Below, in pieces: positions 55,868 to 64,000 of a stretch of 64,000 bases of DNA. Both the position numbers and the translations under genes were made by a program. Numbering within the stretch: the first letter of the stretch is position 1; every line of letters starts with the position of its first letter. The notes below the pieces were generated by a model. It worked only from the letters and a program-made list of their open reading frames with translations. It was not told the origin of the DNA and ran no database searches. The stretch spans positions 124,001-188,000 of the forward strand of contig NZ_JAELXS010000002.1 in assembly GCF_016427505.1 (NCBI RefSeq), given 5' to 3'. This DNA is from Sphingomonas mollis (GTDB taxonomy: Bacteria > Pseudomonadota > Alphaproteobacteria > Sphingomonadales > Sphingomonadaceae).

Positions 55868-57337
55868 TCATTTCTCGAAATTATCCGCGACGAACCGGTC
55901 GAGCAGCTTCACGCCATAACCGGTCGCACCCTTGTCCCAGGTCGGGCCGGCCTTGTCGGACCACACCATGCCGGCGATATCGAGATGCGCCCATTTCACG
56001 CCGTCATCGACGAAGCGCTGGATGAATTGTGCGGCGGTGATCGATCCGGCACCGCGTGGGCCGACGTTCTTCATGTCGGCGATCGGGCTATCGATCATCT
56101 TGTCGTAGGTGGCAGACAGCGGGAAGCGCCACAGCTTGTCGTCGGTCGCCAGCCCGGCCGCCAGCAACTGATCGGCCAGCGTGTCGTCGTTCGAGAACAA
56201 TCCGCCATGTTCGTTGCCCAGCGCGACGATCATCGCGCCAGTCAGCGTGGCGAGATCGACGATGGTCTTCGGCCGGAACGTCTTCTGCGTCCAGGTGATC
56301 GCATCGGCCAGCACCAGCCGACCCTCGGCATCGGTGTTCAGCACCTCGATCGTCTGGCCGGACATCGACGTCACGACGTCACCCGGCCGCGTCGCCGCGC
56401 CGTCTGGCATGTTCTCGACCAGACCGCAGACACCGACGACGTTCGCCTTCGCCTTGCGCCCCGCCAGCGCCTTCATCGCGCCGACGACCGCACCGGCGCC
56501 GCCCATGTCCCACTTCATGTCTTCCATGCCGGCCGCCGGCTTGATCGAGATGCCGCCGGTGTCAAACGTCACGCCCTTGCCAACCAGCGCCAGATCGGGA
56601 TCGCCCTCGCCCGCCCCCTGCCAGCGCAGCGCCAGTACGCGGGCCTCGCGGACCGAACCCAGACTGACGGCGAGCAGCGAACCCATGCCGAGCGCGCGCA
56701 TCTCGTCCTCGTCGAGGGTCGTGATCTCCAGACCTAGCCCCTCGACATCGGCGCGCACGCGCTCGACGAAGGTTTCCGGATAGATGATGTTGGGCGGTTC
56801 GGCGACGAGGGTACGGGTGAGCGCCAGCCCTTGCGTGATCGCATCCTGCGTCCGCCACGCCTCGTCCGTGCCATCCGGTGCGCCCGCGACGGTGATCGTG
56901 GCCAGCGTCGGCTTTGCGGTGTCGGCCAGTTTGGTCCGGTACACGTCATGACGCCACGCCCGCTGGACGGCGGCGGCGGCGAGACGGGCGGCGGCGGTGG
57001 GTGTCGCACCGCTGCCGGCCAGATCGATGGCGAGTTCCGTCGCACCCGACGTCAGCACCCGCGCGACGATCGCGCCGCCCGCCTTCGTCCAGTCGCCATC
57101 GGCGCCCGCGCCGACCCCGACCAGCAGCACGCGCTTTACCGCATCGCCGGGGACGAACAGTTCGACGACCGAACCGGCCTCGCCAGAGAAGCGGGCGGCG
57201 GCCGCGGCGGCGCGGGCGATCGGTTCCACACCCTCGCCGACCTGCGCCCATTCAATGCGCGCCAGGCCGTCCTTGCCGAGGGGAAGGACTACGAACGGCG
57301 CGTCTGGGGCGATGGCGGGAATGAAGTGGATCTGCAT
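55868..57337 (-). CDS. pepA: Leucyl aminopeptidase
   Basis: This 489-residue M17 peptidase has two metals. Ligand and catalytic motifs are VGKGVTFDTGGISIKP, DMGGAGAVVGAMKAL and NTDAEGRLVLADA with the arginine. It acts on N-terminal residues in the cytoplasm. The ATG at 57337 is chosen over the longer frame to 57451. It is divergent from lptD (160 nt). Confidence 0.96.
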   Translation of the reverse strand: MQIHFIPAIAPDAPFVVLPLGKDGLARIEWAQVGEGVEPIARAAAAAARFSGEAGSVVELFVPGDAVKRVLLVGVGAGADGDWTKAGGAIVARVLTSGATELAIDLAGSGATPTAAARLAAAAVQRAWRHDVYRTKLADTAKPTLATITVAGAPDGTDEAWRTQDAITQGLALTRTLVAEPPNIIYPETFVERVRADVEGLGLEITTLDEDEMRALGMGSLLAVSLGSVREARVLALRWQGAGEGDPDLALVGKGVTFDTGGISIKPAAGMEDMKWDMGGAGAVVGAMKALAGRKAKANVVGVCGLVENMPDGAATRPGDVVTSMSGQTIEVLNTDAEGRLVLADAITWTQKTFRPKTIVDLATLTGAMIVALGNEHGGLFSNDDTLADQLLAAGLATDDKLWRFPLSATYDKMIDSPIADMKNVGPRGAGSITAAQFIQRFVDDGVKWAHLDIAGMVWSDKAGPTWDKGATGYGVKLLDRFVADNFEK

Positions 57338-57497
57338 GAAGTTCCTCTTTGTCTCTGCGTCCCATCTAGGGTCCGACGCGCCCTTAACAAGCGCAACCGC
57401 CCGCTTGCATTGCAGCGCGGGGCCGGCGATGCGATAGGCGCATCGTAACAAGTGGCCGTATCAGGGCGGCCGCATCGACCGAAGGGGTCCAGTACCA

Positions 57498-59795
57498 GTG
57501 TCGCGTTTCAGCCTGCCGACCGGCTGTGCCCCCACCCCCGTGTCGGCGCCCATGCTGGCGCCAATGCTGGCAACCGTGCTCGCCTTGATCCTGGCGACGC
57601 CGGGGATCGCCACCGCGCAGGATCTGCAGGACCGGTCGGTGACCCCGGCCGCCCCCGTCGCGCCGCCAGTGGCGACACCACCGCCCACCGACGATCAGGT
57701 GCAGTTCAGCGCGACGACGCTGGAATATGATTACGACGCCGACATCGTCACCGCGACGGGCGACGTCCGCATGCTGCGCCAGGGCGAGCGGCTGCGCGCC
57801 GACAAGGTCGTGTGGAACCGCAAGACCGGCAAGGTCGTGGCGACCGGCGACATCGCCATCGCCAATCCGCAGGGCGACATCGCCTATGGCGACCGCATCG
57901 ACCTGACCGATTCGCTGAAGGACGGCGTGGTCGACAACATGCTGGTCGTGCTGGAACAGGGCGGGCGACTGGCCGCCGCGAAAGGCACGCGTGAGACAGA
58001 CGGCACCGTCCGGCTGGTATCCGCCGCCTATACCCCGTGCGCCGTCACCAGTTCCGCCGGCTGTCCGAAGGAACCGACGTGGAAGATCACGGCGGTGCGC
58101 GTCACCTATCGGCCCGAGCGCAAGCGGGTGTATTATGATGGTGCCCGGATCAACCTGTTCGGCCTGCCAACGGTGCCCCTGCCCCGATTCTCGCACCCGG
58201 TCGGTGGCGGCAGCGACAGCGGCCTTCTCAGCCCGAACGCGCAGTACAGCCGGGTCAACGGTCTCGAATTCTCGCTACCCTATTATTTCGCGCTGGCGCC
58301 CAATCGCGGGCTGACGGTCACGCCGCATATCTACAGCAGCGTGCTGCCGATGGCGGATGTGGAATATTCGCAACTAACCAGCAACGGCGCGCTGCGCCTG
58401 CGCGGCTATCTGACGGAAAGCCGGCGCAGCGACGATCTGAACACCGTCGATCCCACGGATACCAGCCGGGCATTGCGCGGTTATCTCGACGGCACGACGC
58501 GGTATCAGTTCTCGCCGGAATGGAGCGCCAGTGGCTCGCTGCGCTGGACGACCGACCGCACGTTCCTGCGTCGCTACAACATTTCGCGCGACGACCGGCT
58601 GCGCAACACCGCGACGATCCAGCGGATCGATGCGAACAGCTATTTCGCGCTGACCGGCTGGGCGGTGCAGACGCTGCGCGTCAACGATTCGCAGGGGATG
58701 CAGCCGATCGCCCTGCCCGAGATCGATTATCGCCGCCGTTTCACCGATGGCCTGCTGGGCGGCCGGGTCGAGATGCAGCTCAACAGCCTTGCCCTGACCC
58801 GCACCGACGGGCAGGACACGCAGCGTGCCTTCGCCAGCCTGCGCTGGGACCTGCACCGTCTGACGAACTGGGGGCAGGAACTGACGCTGACCGCCTTCGC
58901 GCGCGGCGACGCCTATAACGCGCATGATACACTCAGCACCGCGGTCGCCAGCTATCGCGGCGAGGAAGGGTTCCAGACGCGGGCGATCGGCGCGGTCTCC
59001 CTCGACATGCGCTGGCCGTTGATCGGCAGTTTCGGCGCCGGGACGCAGCGATTGACGCCGCGTTTCCAGATCGTCGCCGCGCCCCGCATCAAGAATTTTT
59101 CGATCCCCAACGAGGATTCGCGCGCCGTCGATCTGGACGATGCGAACCTCTTCGCGCTCAACCGTTTCCCCGGATACGACCGGTTCGAGGATTCGACCCG
59201 TGCGACGTACGGCGCGGAATGGGCGCTCGATCTGCCGGGCTTCACGCTGGATACCGTGGTCGGCCAGAGTTACCGCCTGTCGGTACGGCCGACGATCCTG
59301 CCCGACGGCACCGGCCTGTCCGATCGCTGGTCCGATTATGTCGGACGCACCGAGTTGCGGTTCCACGATTTCGTTTCGGTCATCCACCGCTATCGACTGG
59401 ACAAGGACGGGTTCCAGATCCGCCGGAACGAGATCGATGCGACGATCGGGTCGCGCGGCACCTATGCGCTGATCGGTTATCTGAAGCTGGATCGCAACAT
59501 CGCGACGGTCGAGGATCTGCGCGACCGCGAAGAGGCGCGGGTCGCCGGCCGCGTGCAGTTCGCGCGCTTCTGGTCGGTGTTCGGCTCGGCGATCGTCGAT
59601 CTGACCAACCGTGACGAGGACCCGCTGTCGCTGGCCGATGGCTTCGATCCCATCCGCCACCGGCTTGGCGTGCAATATGAGGACGATTGCCTGCGACTCG
59701 GCCTGACATGGCGGCGCGACTATCGCCAGATCGGTGACGCGCGGAGGGGCAACAACTTCTCGCTGACGCTGGCCTTTACCAACCTCGGTCGCTAA
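57498..59795 (+). CDS. lptD: LPS-assembly protein LptD
   Basis: This 765-residue outer-membrane beta-barrel inserts LPS in the outer leaflet, with LptE. A signal peptide ends near residue 40 (LATPGIATA-QDL). An OstA-N beta-jellyroll follows (about 70-190; DYDADIVTATGDVRMLRQG), then the C-terminal barrel. Cysteines occur in YTPCAVTSSAGC and near the end (EDDCLRL), as needed for the disulfides. It starts with GTG at 57498. It is the first gene of the lptD-surA-pdxA-rsmA operon. Confidence 0.95.
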   Translation: MSRFSLPTGCAPTPVSAPMLAPMLATVLALILATPGIATAQDLQDRSVTPAAPVAPPVATPPPTDDQVQFSATTLEYDYDADIVTATGDVRMLRQGERLRADKVVWNRKTGKVVATGDIAIANPQGDIAYGDRIDLTDSLKDGVVDNMLVVLEQGGRLAAAKGTRETDGTVRLVSAAYTPCAVTSSAGCPKEPTWKITAVRVTYRPERKRVYYDGARINLFGLPTVPLPRFSHPVGGGSDSGLLSPNAQYSRVNGLEFSLPYYFALAPNRGLTVTPHIYSSVLPMADVEYSQLTSNGALRLRGYLTESRRSDDLNTVDPTDTSRALRGYLDGTTRYQFSPEWSASGSLRWTTDRTFLRRYNISRDDRLRNTATIQRIDANSYFALTGWAVQTLRVNDSQGMQPIALPEIDYRRRFTDGLLGGRVEMQLNSLALTRTDGQDTQRAFASLRWDLHRLTNWGQELTLTAFARGDAYNAHDTLSTAVASYRGEEGFQTRAIGAVSLDMRWPLIGSFGAGTQRLTPRFQIVAAPRIKNFSIPNEDSRAVDLDDANLFALNRFPGYDRFEDSTRATYGAEWALDLPGFTLDTVVGQSYRLSVRPTILPDGTGLSDRWSDYVGRTELRFHDFVSVIHRYRLDKDGFQIRRNEIDATIGSRGTYALIGYLKLDRNIATVEDLRDREEARVAGRVQFARFWSVFGSAIVDLTNRDEDPLSLADGFDPIRHRLGVQYEDDCLRLGLTWRRDYRQIGDARRGNNFSLTLAFTNLGR

Positions 59796-59859
59796 GCGCC
59801 TGTTCAGCATCGTGAGGATAGTCACGTCGTTTACAGACGGCGACCGGCCGAAACGACGG

Positions 59860-61233
59860 ATGGGGATTGGTACGTACGTGAAGCATGATCGTCGACGGGC
59901 CGGTATCGGCCGATTGCTGGGTTTCGCCGCACTGGGCGCCATCGCGGGCGGTGCGCTGGCTCAGGAACAGGGCGCTGCGCCCAACTCCGCCGCCGGACTC
60001 GACCTGCCCACCAATTTCCAGCTGTTCGGCAAGCTCGACCCCAATGTCCGCAAGCCGACGGCGATCGTCAACGACACGGTCATCACCGGCACCGATCTCG
60101 ACCAGCGCGTCGGGTTGGTGCTGGCCGCGAACAATCAGCAACTGAGTGCGGAGGATCGCGATCGCCTGAAGCTACAGGTGCTGCGCCAGCTGATCGACGA
60201 GACGCTGCAGATTCAGGAAGCGAAGACTGCCGACGTGACGATCACGTCGGCCGAGCTGACGCAAAGCTACGACCGGGTCGCCAAGAATTTCAACCGCACG
60301 CCCGCGCAGATGAACGTGTTCCTGCGCGAATCCGGCTCGTCCGAACGATCGCTGAAGCGGCAGATCGAAGGCGAGCTGGCGTGGCAGCGTTACCTGCGCA
60401 AAAAGGTCGAACCGTTCGTCAACATCGGCGATGCCGAGGTGAAGGCGATCATCGACCGGCTGGAAGCGTCTAAGGGGACCGAGGAGTTCAACCTCCGCGA
60501 AATCTATCTGTCGGCGAACGACGCGACGAAGGATCAGGTCGCGGCCAAGGCTCGTCAGCTGATTGCCGAAATCCAGAAGGCGCAGCAGCCGTTCGGTTTC
60601 TTCGCCCGGCAATATTCGGAAGCATCGACGCGCGGCGTCGAAGGCGATCTGGGCTGGGTACGCGGCGCACAGCTCCCGGCCGAACTCGCCACCGCCGCCC
60701 AGCAGATGCAGGTCGGGCAGGTTGCGGGGCCGATCGAGATTCCCGGCGGCTATTCGATCATCTACCTCACCGACAAGCGACAGGTGCTGACCGCCGATCC
60801 GCGTGACGCACGATTGAACCTGAAGCAGTTGACGCTCCGCTTCCCGGCCAAGACCACGCAGGCCGAGGCCAGCACCCGCGCCGCCGCGTTCGGCAAGGCG
60901 ATCGAGCAGATCCAGGGTTGCGGCACGGTCGAAAAGATCGCCGCGACCGTGAACGCCGAAGTGGTAGACAACGACACGGTCCGCATCCGCGACCTGCCGC
61001 CGCAGCTGGCCGATATCATGCTGCAACTTCAGATCGGTCAGTCGACGCCGCCGTTCGGTTCTGCCGAGCAGGGCGTCCGCGCGCTGGTGTTGTGCGGTCG
61101 CGACGATCCAAAGACCGGCCAGTTGCCCTCCACCGATCAGGTCGAGAACCAGTTGCAGCAACAGCGCGTCAACCTGCGCGCCCAGCAAAAGCTACGCGAT
61201 CTCCGCCGCGACGCGGTGGTGGAATATCGCTGA
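59860..61233 (+). CDS. surA: Periplasmic chaperone / peptidyl-prolyl isomerase SurA
   Basis: This protein of about 457 residues has a signal (GIGRLLGFAALGAIAGGALA). The SurA N-terminal region (TAIVNDTVITGTDLDQRVGL) is followed by a parvulin domain (EFNLREIYLSAN through PIEIPGGYSIIYL). A second parvulin-like stretch is less complete. It folds outer-membrane proteins such as LptD. Starts at 59812 (GTG), 59860 (ATG) and 59878 (GTG) are possible; I use the ATG. Confidence 0.92.
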   Translation: MGIGTYVKHDRRRAGIGRLLGFAALGAIAGGALAQEQGAAPNSAAGLDLPTNFQLFGKLDPNVRKPTAIVNDTVITGTDLDQRVGLVLAANNQQLSAEDRDRLKLQVLRQLIDETLQIQEAKTADVTITSAELTQSYDRVAKNFNRTPAQMNVFLRESGSSERSLKRQIEGELAWQRYLRKKVEPFVNIGDAEVKAIIDRLEASKGTEEFNLREIYLSANDATKDQVAAKARQLIAEIQKAQQPFGFFARQYSEASTRGVEGDLGWVRGAQLPAELATAAQQMQVGQVAGPIEIPGGYSIIYLTDKRQVLTADPRDARLNLKQLTLRFPAKTTQAEASTRAAAFGKAIEQIQGCGTVEKIAATVNAEVVDNDTVRIRDLPPQLADIMLQLQIGQSTPPFGSAEQGVRALVLCGRDDPKTGQLPSTDQVENQLQQQRVNLRAQQKLRDLRRDAVVEYR

Positions 61234-61237
61234 CGGG

Positions 61238-62257
61238 ATGGCGGCCGTGACGACGCAGCCGCTAGCGATCTCGCTCGGCGATCCCGCCGGCATCGGGCCG
61301 GAGATCGTGGCCAAGGCATGGGACGCACGGATCGAACGTAATCTGCCGCCGTTCTTCGCAGTGGGCGATGCACGGTCGGTGATGCGGGTCTGGAATGGTC
61401 CGATCGCCGCGATCACCGATCCACGCGCCGCCGCCGGCGCCTTTGCCGATGCGCTGCCGGTGATGACGGTCGAGGACGCCGGCGATATCGTGCCGGGCGT
61501 GCCCGATCCGGAGGGCGCGCGCTGCGCCCTGCGATCGATCGAACTCGCACTGGGCCTCGTCCGGTCGGGCGCCGCCAGCGCGCTCGTCACCGGGCCGGTA
61601 TCCAAGTCGCAGCTTTACGCGATCGGCTTTACCCATCCCGGCCAGACCGAATTCGTTGCCGAGCGGTGCGGCGTATCGGGCGATAACGCCGTGATGATGC
61701 TCGCCGGTCCCGGCCTGCGCGTCGTGCCGATGACAACGCATGTGCCGCTGTCCGCCGTTCCCGATCTCCTCACCATCGACCTCGTCCTGCACAAGGCGCG
61801 GGCAACCGCCCGTGGCCTGCAACGAAATTTCGGGATCGACCGGCCTCGCCTCGTCATGGCCGGCCTCAACCCCCATGCCGGCGAGAGCGGCGCGATCGGG
61901 CGAGAAGAGATCGACGTGATGGAACCGGCTATCGCCATCCTGCAGGCGGAGGGCATGGATATCACCGGCCCGCACGCTGCGGACACGCTGTTCCATCCCC
62001 GCGCCCGTGCGCGGTACGACGTCGCGCTGTGCCCCTATCACGATCAGGCGCTGGTCCCGCTCAAGACGCTGTTCTTCGATGACGGCGTCAACATTACCTT
62101 GGGGCTGCCGATCGTCCGTACCTCGCCCGACCACGGCACGGCCTTCGCGATCGCCGGTCAGGACCGCGCCGAGCCGGGGGCGATGATCGCCGCGATTACG
62201 ATGGCCGGAGAGGCCGCTACCCGCCGCGCCGCAACCGCCGCCGCCGTCGCGGCGTGA
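61238..62257 (+). CDS. pdxA: 4-hydroxythreonine-4-phosphate dehydrogenase
   Basis: This 339-residue enzyme of vitamin B6 synthesis opens with [19 protein letters not shown]. The metal histidines are in [16 protein letters not shown] and [12 protein letters not shown]. The order surA-pdxA-rsmA is conserved in many proteobacteria. It begins 4 nt after surA and its stop overlaps rsmA (GTGA). Confidence 0.97.
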   Translation: MAAVTTQPLAISLGDPAGIGPEIVAKAWDARIERNLPPFFAVGDARSVMRVWNGPIAAITDPRAAAGAFADALPVMTVEDAGDIVPGVPDPEGARCALRSIELALGLVRSGAASALVTGPVSKSQLYAIGFTHPGQTEFVAERCGVSGDNAVMMLAGPGLRVVPMTTHVPLSAVPDLLTIDLVLHKARATARGLQRNFGIDRPRLVMAGLNPHAGESGAIGREEIDVMEPAIAILQAEGMDITGPHAADTLFHPRARARYDVALCPYHDQALVPLKTLFFDDGVNITLGLPIVRTSPDHGTAFAIAGQDRAEPGAMIAAITMAGEAATRRAATAAAVAA

Positions 62258-63072
62258 CCATCTCCCTCCCCCCCTTGCGGGACGTGATCGCCCGTCACGG
62301 GCTATCGGCGTCCAAGGCGCTCGGCCAGAACTTCCTGTTCGATGGCCAGCTTCTCGCCCGCATTGCCGCCGTTCCCGGCGAACTGGACGGAGCCGAAGTG
62401 CTGGAGGTCGGCCCCGGTCCCGGCGGCCTCACCCGCGCCCTGTTGGCGGCCGGCGCGCGCGTCACCGCGATCGAGCGCGATCGGCGCTGCATTCCGGCGC
62501 TTGCCGAGCTGCGCGATGCCTATCCCGGACAGTTGCGGGTGATCGAGGACGACGCACTGGCGATCGATGCGCCATCGCTGTTTGCGGGCAAGCCGCACAT
62601 CGTCTCCAACCTGCCCTACAACATCGGTACCGCCCTGCTGGTGGGATGGCTGTCCGCCGACTGGCAGCCATGGTGGCAATCATGCACGCTGATGTTCCAA
62701 CGCGAGGTCGCCGACCGAATCGTCGCGTCGGCGAATGATGACGCCTATGGCCGGCTCGCGGTGTTGTCCCAGTGGCGCAGCACCGCACGCATCGCGATGC
62801 CCGTCCACCGCTCCGCCTTCACGCCGCCGCCCAAGGTGATGTCGGCGGTCGTCCACCTCGTGCCCACCGAACCGCCCGCCGGCGTGACGTTCAAGGTGCT
62901 GGAACGCCTGACCGCCGCCGCCTTCGGCCAGCGCCGCAAGATGCTGCGTCAGAGCGTTAAGGGGGTGCCGGGGGCTGCGGAGGCGATGGAAAAGCTGGGC
63001 ATCGACCCCACCCGCCGCGCTGAAACGGTATCGGTCGAGGAATTCGTCACGCTGGCCAGAGCGCTCTCGTAA
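62254..63072 (+). CDS. rsmA: 16S rRNA dimethyladenosine transferase
   Basis: This 272-residue methyltransferase dimethylates A1518 and A1519. [27 protein letters not shown] and [12 protein letters not shown] are the SAM and catalytic motifs. It starts with GTG at 62254. It is the last gene of the unit; a palindrome lies 51 nt after its stop. Confidence 0.97.
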   Translation: MTISLPPLRDVIARHGLSASKALGQNFLFDGQLLARIAAVPGELDGAEVLEVGPGPGGLTRALLAAGARVTAIERDRRCIPALAELRDAYPGQLRVIEDDALAIDAPSLFAGKPHIVSNLPYNIGTALLVGWLSADWQPWWQSCTLMFQREVADRIVASANDDAYGRLAVLSQWRSTARIAMPVHRSAFTPPPKVMSAVVHLVPTEPPAGVTFKVLERLTAAAFGQRRKMLRQSVKGVPGAAEAMEKLGIDPTRRAETVSVEEFVTLARALS

Positions 63073-63123
63073 ATTCTTCCGGCCGCCGGCGGACTTCTTC
63101 GAAAATGTGCCCCCCACTGCTGC

Positions 63124-63214
63124 TTCCCCGGCGGAGGCCGGGGTCCAGTCGGGATAGCTGCAATGGGTCTTTCACGGCCGTTCACCCAACTGGACCCCGG
63201 CCTCCGCCGGGGAA
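63124..63214. repeat. Dispersed palindrome, copy 2 (29-nt arms)
   Basis: Arms at 63124-63152 and 63186-63214 match copy 1 almost exactly (one mismatch in the inner part), with an unrelated 33-nt spacer. It lies between convergent rsmA and a TPR gene, a good place for a bidirectional terminator. Confidence 0.92.
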
Positions 63215-63263
63215 CAGGATCAGTTGGGCGAAGGTCACCGCCGGAATAACAACACAGCGACCG

Positions 63264-63764
63264 CTACTGCTTCGCCGCCACCGGCCTGGTATCCGCCTGC
63301 GCCGTCGTCACCGGCGGTCCCTTGGCGATCACCGCCGCCAGTGTCGTCGCCTCCGGACAGGCGCCCTTGCAGAGCGTCCTCAGCTTGGCAAGATTGTCCT
63401 TGGCCCGCGAAATCGCGCCCTTCGCCACCAATGCTTCGCCCTGACCCTTCAACGCCACGCGGTCATTGGGTTCCAGCAACAGCGCCTCGCGATACAGCCG
63501 GATCGCCTTGCCCGGCAGGCCGCGCTGACCCGCGACTTCGGCCAGCACGATGAAGGCCCCCCGGTTGCGTGGATCGACCGCGACCGCCGTTTCCAGCGTA
63601 TCCGTCGCCCCGTCGAGATTGCCCGCCGCCTTGAGGGCGCGTCCCTGCGTCAGCAATTGCAGCGAGCGGGCGTCGATCTGATCGTCCGGCCGCTGACCCT
63701 GCAGCGACGTGGTGATGCTGACGGTCGCCAGCGCGGCGGCTAGGGCGACGGACGAAAAGCGCAT
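63264..63764 (-). CDS. Exported tetratricopeptide-repeat protein
   Basis: This 166-residue protein has a signal peptide (RFSSVALAAALATVSI) and three TPR-like helical pairs: LLTQGRALKAAGNLDGA, then LAEVAGQRGLPGKAIRLY, then LKGQGEALVAKGAISRA. Two cysteines (TLCKGACP) may pair. It would bind a protein partner in the periplasm; the partner is unknown. An ATG at 63776 is also in frame. The upstream methyltransferase ends 35 nt before its start. Confidence 0.85.
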   Translation of the reverse strand: MRFSSVALAAALATVSITTSLQGQRPDDQIDARSLQLLTQGRALKAAGNLDGATDTLETAVAVDPRNRGAFIVLAEVAGQRGLPGKAIRLYREALLLEPNDRVALKGQGEALVAKGAISRAKDNLAKLRTLCKGACPEATTLAAVIAKGPPVTTAQADTRPVAAKQ

Positions 63765-63799
63765 GATCGTCTCCATGGGGGACCTGGAGTGTTTGCGTA

Positions 63800-64000
63800 T
63801 CACGGCGCCACCAGCCGCGCGACGAAAAACCCGTCCGTGCCGTCGTTTGCGGGATCGAGCCGGATACCGAAGCCATGCCGCCGTCCAGCCGGAAGATCGG
63901 GCGTCTCCGCCCGCCAACCCGGATGATCCGCCAGAAACGCATCGACCTGTTCGCGGCCCTCCGCATCGAGCAGCGAGCAGACGATATAGACCAGGCTGCC
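63800..64000 (-). CDS. RsmB-type RNA (cytosine-5) methyltransferase, C-terminal part
   Basis: The last 66 codons of a SAM-dependent RNA methyltransferase run off the right edge. SLVYIVCSLLDAEGREQVDAF contains the TC/CS-type catalytic cysteine region. The closing DGTDGFFVARL is typical of the RsmB/NOP family. The N-terminal two thirds are outside the window, so RsmB against RsmF cannot be told apart. Confidence 0.85.
   Translation of the reverse strand, partial: GSLVYIVCSLLDAEGREQVDAFLADHPGWRAETPDLPAGRRHGFGIRLDPANDGTDGFFVARLVAP

Overview
The window is a dense, GC-rich chromosomal segment of an alphaproteobacterium, most probably a sphingomonad (Sphingomonas or a close relative). Support comes from the gene order trpF-trpB-trpA-accD-folC, the dusB-ntrB-ntrC-ntrY-ntrX-hfq-hflX cluster, an Hfq built from two Sm domains in one chain, a fused ispDF, a PadR-DUF2218 pair and a DUF2066-like gene beside hdaA and purMN. 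Almost everything is core housekeeping. There is no integrase, transposase, IS element, prophage or CRISPR array. I support 66 protein-coding regions (two cut by the window edges) and one tRNA.

Layout. 1-4.5 kb (minus): tryptophan synthesis, accD and folC, joined by 4-nt overlaps. 4.5-5.1 kb: a lower-GC pocket with a small winged-helix-like regulator, a 15-bp dyad operator and a 46-codon ORF. 5.1-9.2 kb (minus): pyrF, lapA-like, a large patatin-like phospholipase and an EEP-fold nuclease/phosphatase. 9.3-11 kb (plus): two unknown small proteins and rsgA. 11-15 kb (minus): an MFS transporter, tRNA-Thr(UGU), an RNase H-like protein, a MmcQ/YjbR reading frame with no visible start, and mgsA/rarA. 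15-16 kb (plus): padR-DUF2218 with palindromic operators. 16-17 kb: a GT4 glycosyltransferase. 17.2-21.7 kb (plus): radA, cvpA, a degenerate IscU-like scaffold, a Kef antiporter and DUF423. 21.8-23.1 kb: an accessory pocket with an Imm11-like orphan immunity protein. 23.1-29.3 kb (plus): a penicillin-binding carboxypeptidase, holB, metG, tatD, an MBL hydrolase and mazG. 29.2-38.3 kb (minus): dusB-ntrBC-ntrYX-hfq-hflX. 38.4-40.5 kb (plus): ispDF, an exported protein and cinA. 40.5-46 kb: a COQ10-like protein, lipA, carbonic anhydrase, aspS, rnd and an I78 inhibitor. 46-51.6 kb (minus): ppx, ppk, hdaA and a DUF2066-like gene, divergent from purM-purN (51.6-54.2 kb). 54.2-57.3 kb (minus): GNAT, ndk, holC, pepA. 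57.5-63.1 kb (plus): lptD-surA-pdxA-rsmA. The window ends with a TPR protein and the tail of an RsmB-type methyltransferase.

How the genes work together. Several compact operons are held by ATGA, GTGA or TTGA overlaps: trpFBA-accD-folC; ntrBC and ntrYX for nitrogen control, followed by the post-transcriptional regulator Hfq and the GTPase HflX; ppx-ppk for polyphosphate turnover with hdaA for replication control; and lptD-surA for outer-membrane assembly with pdxA and rsmA. The most unusual items are a purN fused to a C-terminal MmcQ/YjbR domain, a second YjbR frame directly behind mgsA with no start codon, the tandem Hfq, two copies of a 29-30-nt-arm dispersed palindrome, and the small regulator-operator-micro-ORF pocket near 5 kb. 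I found no clear new multi-gene defence or mobile system.
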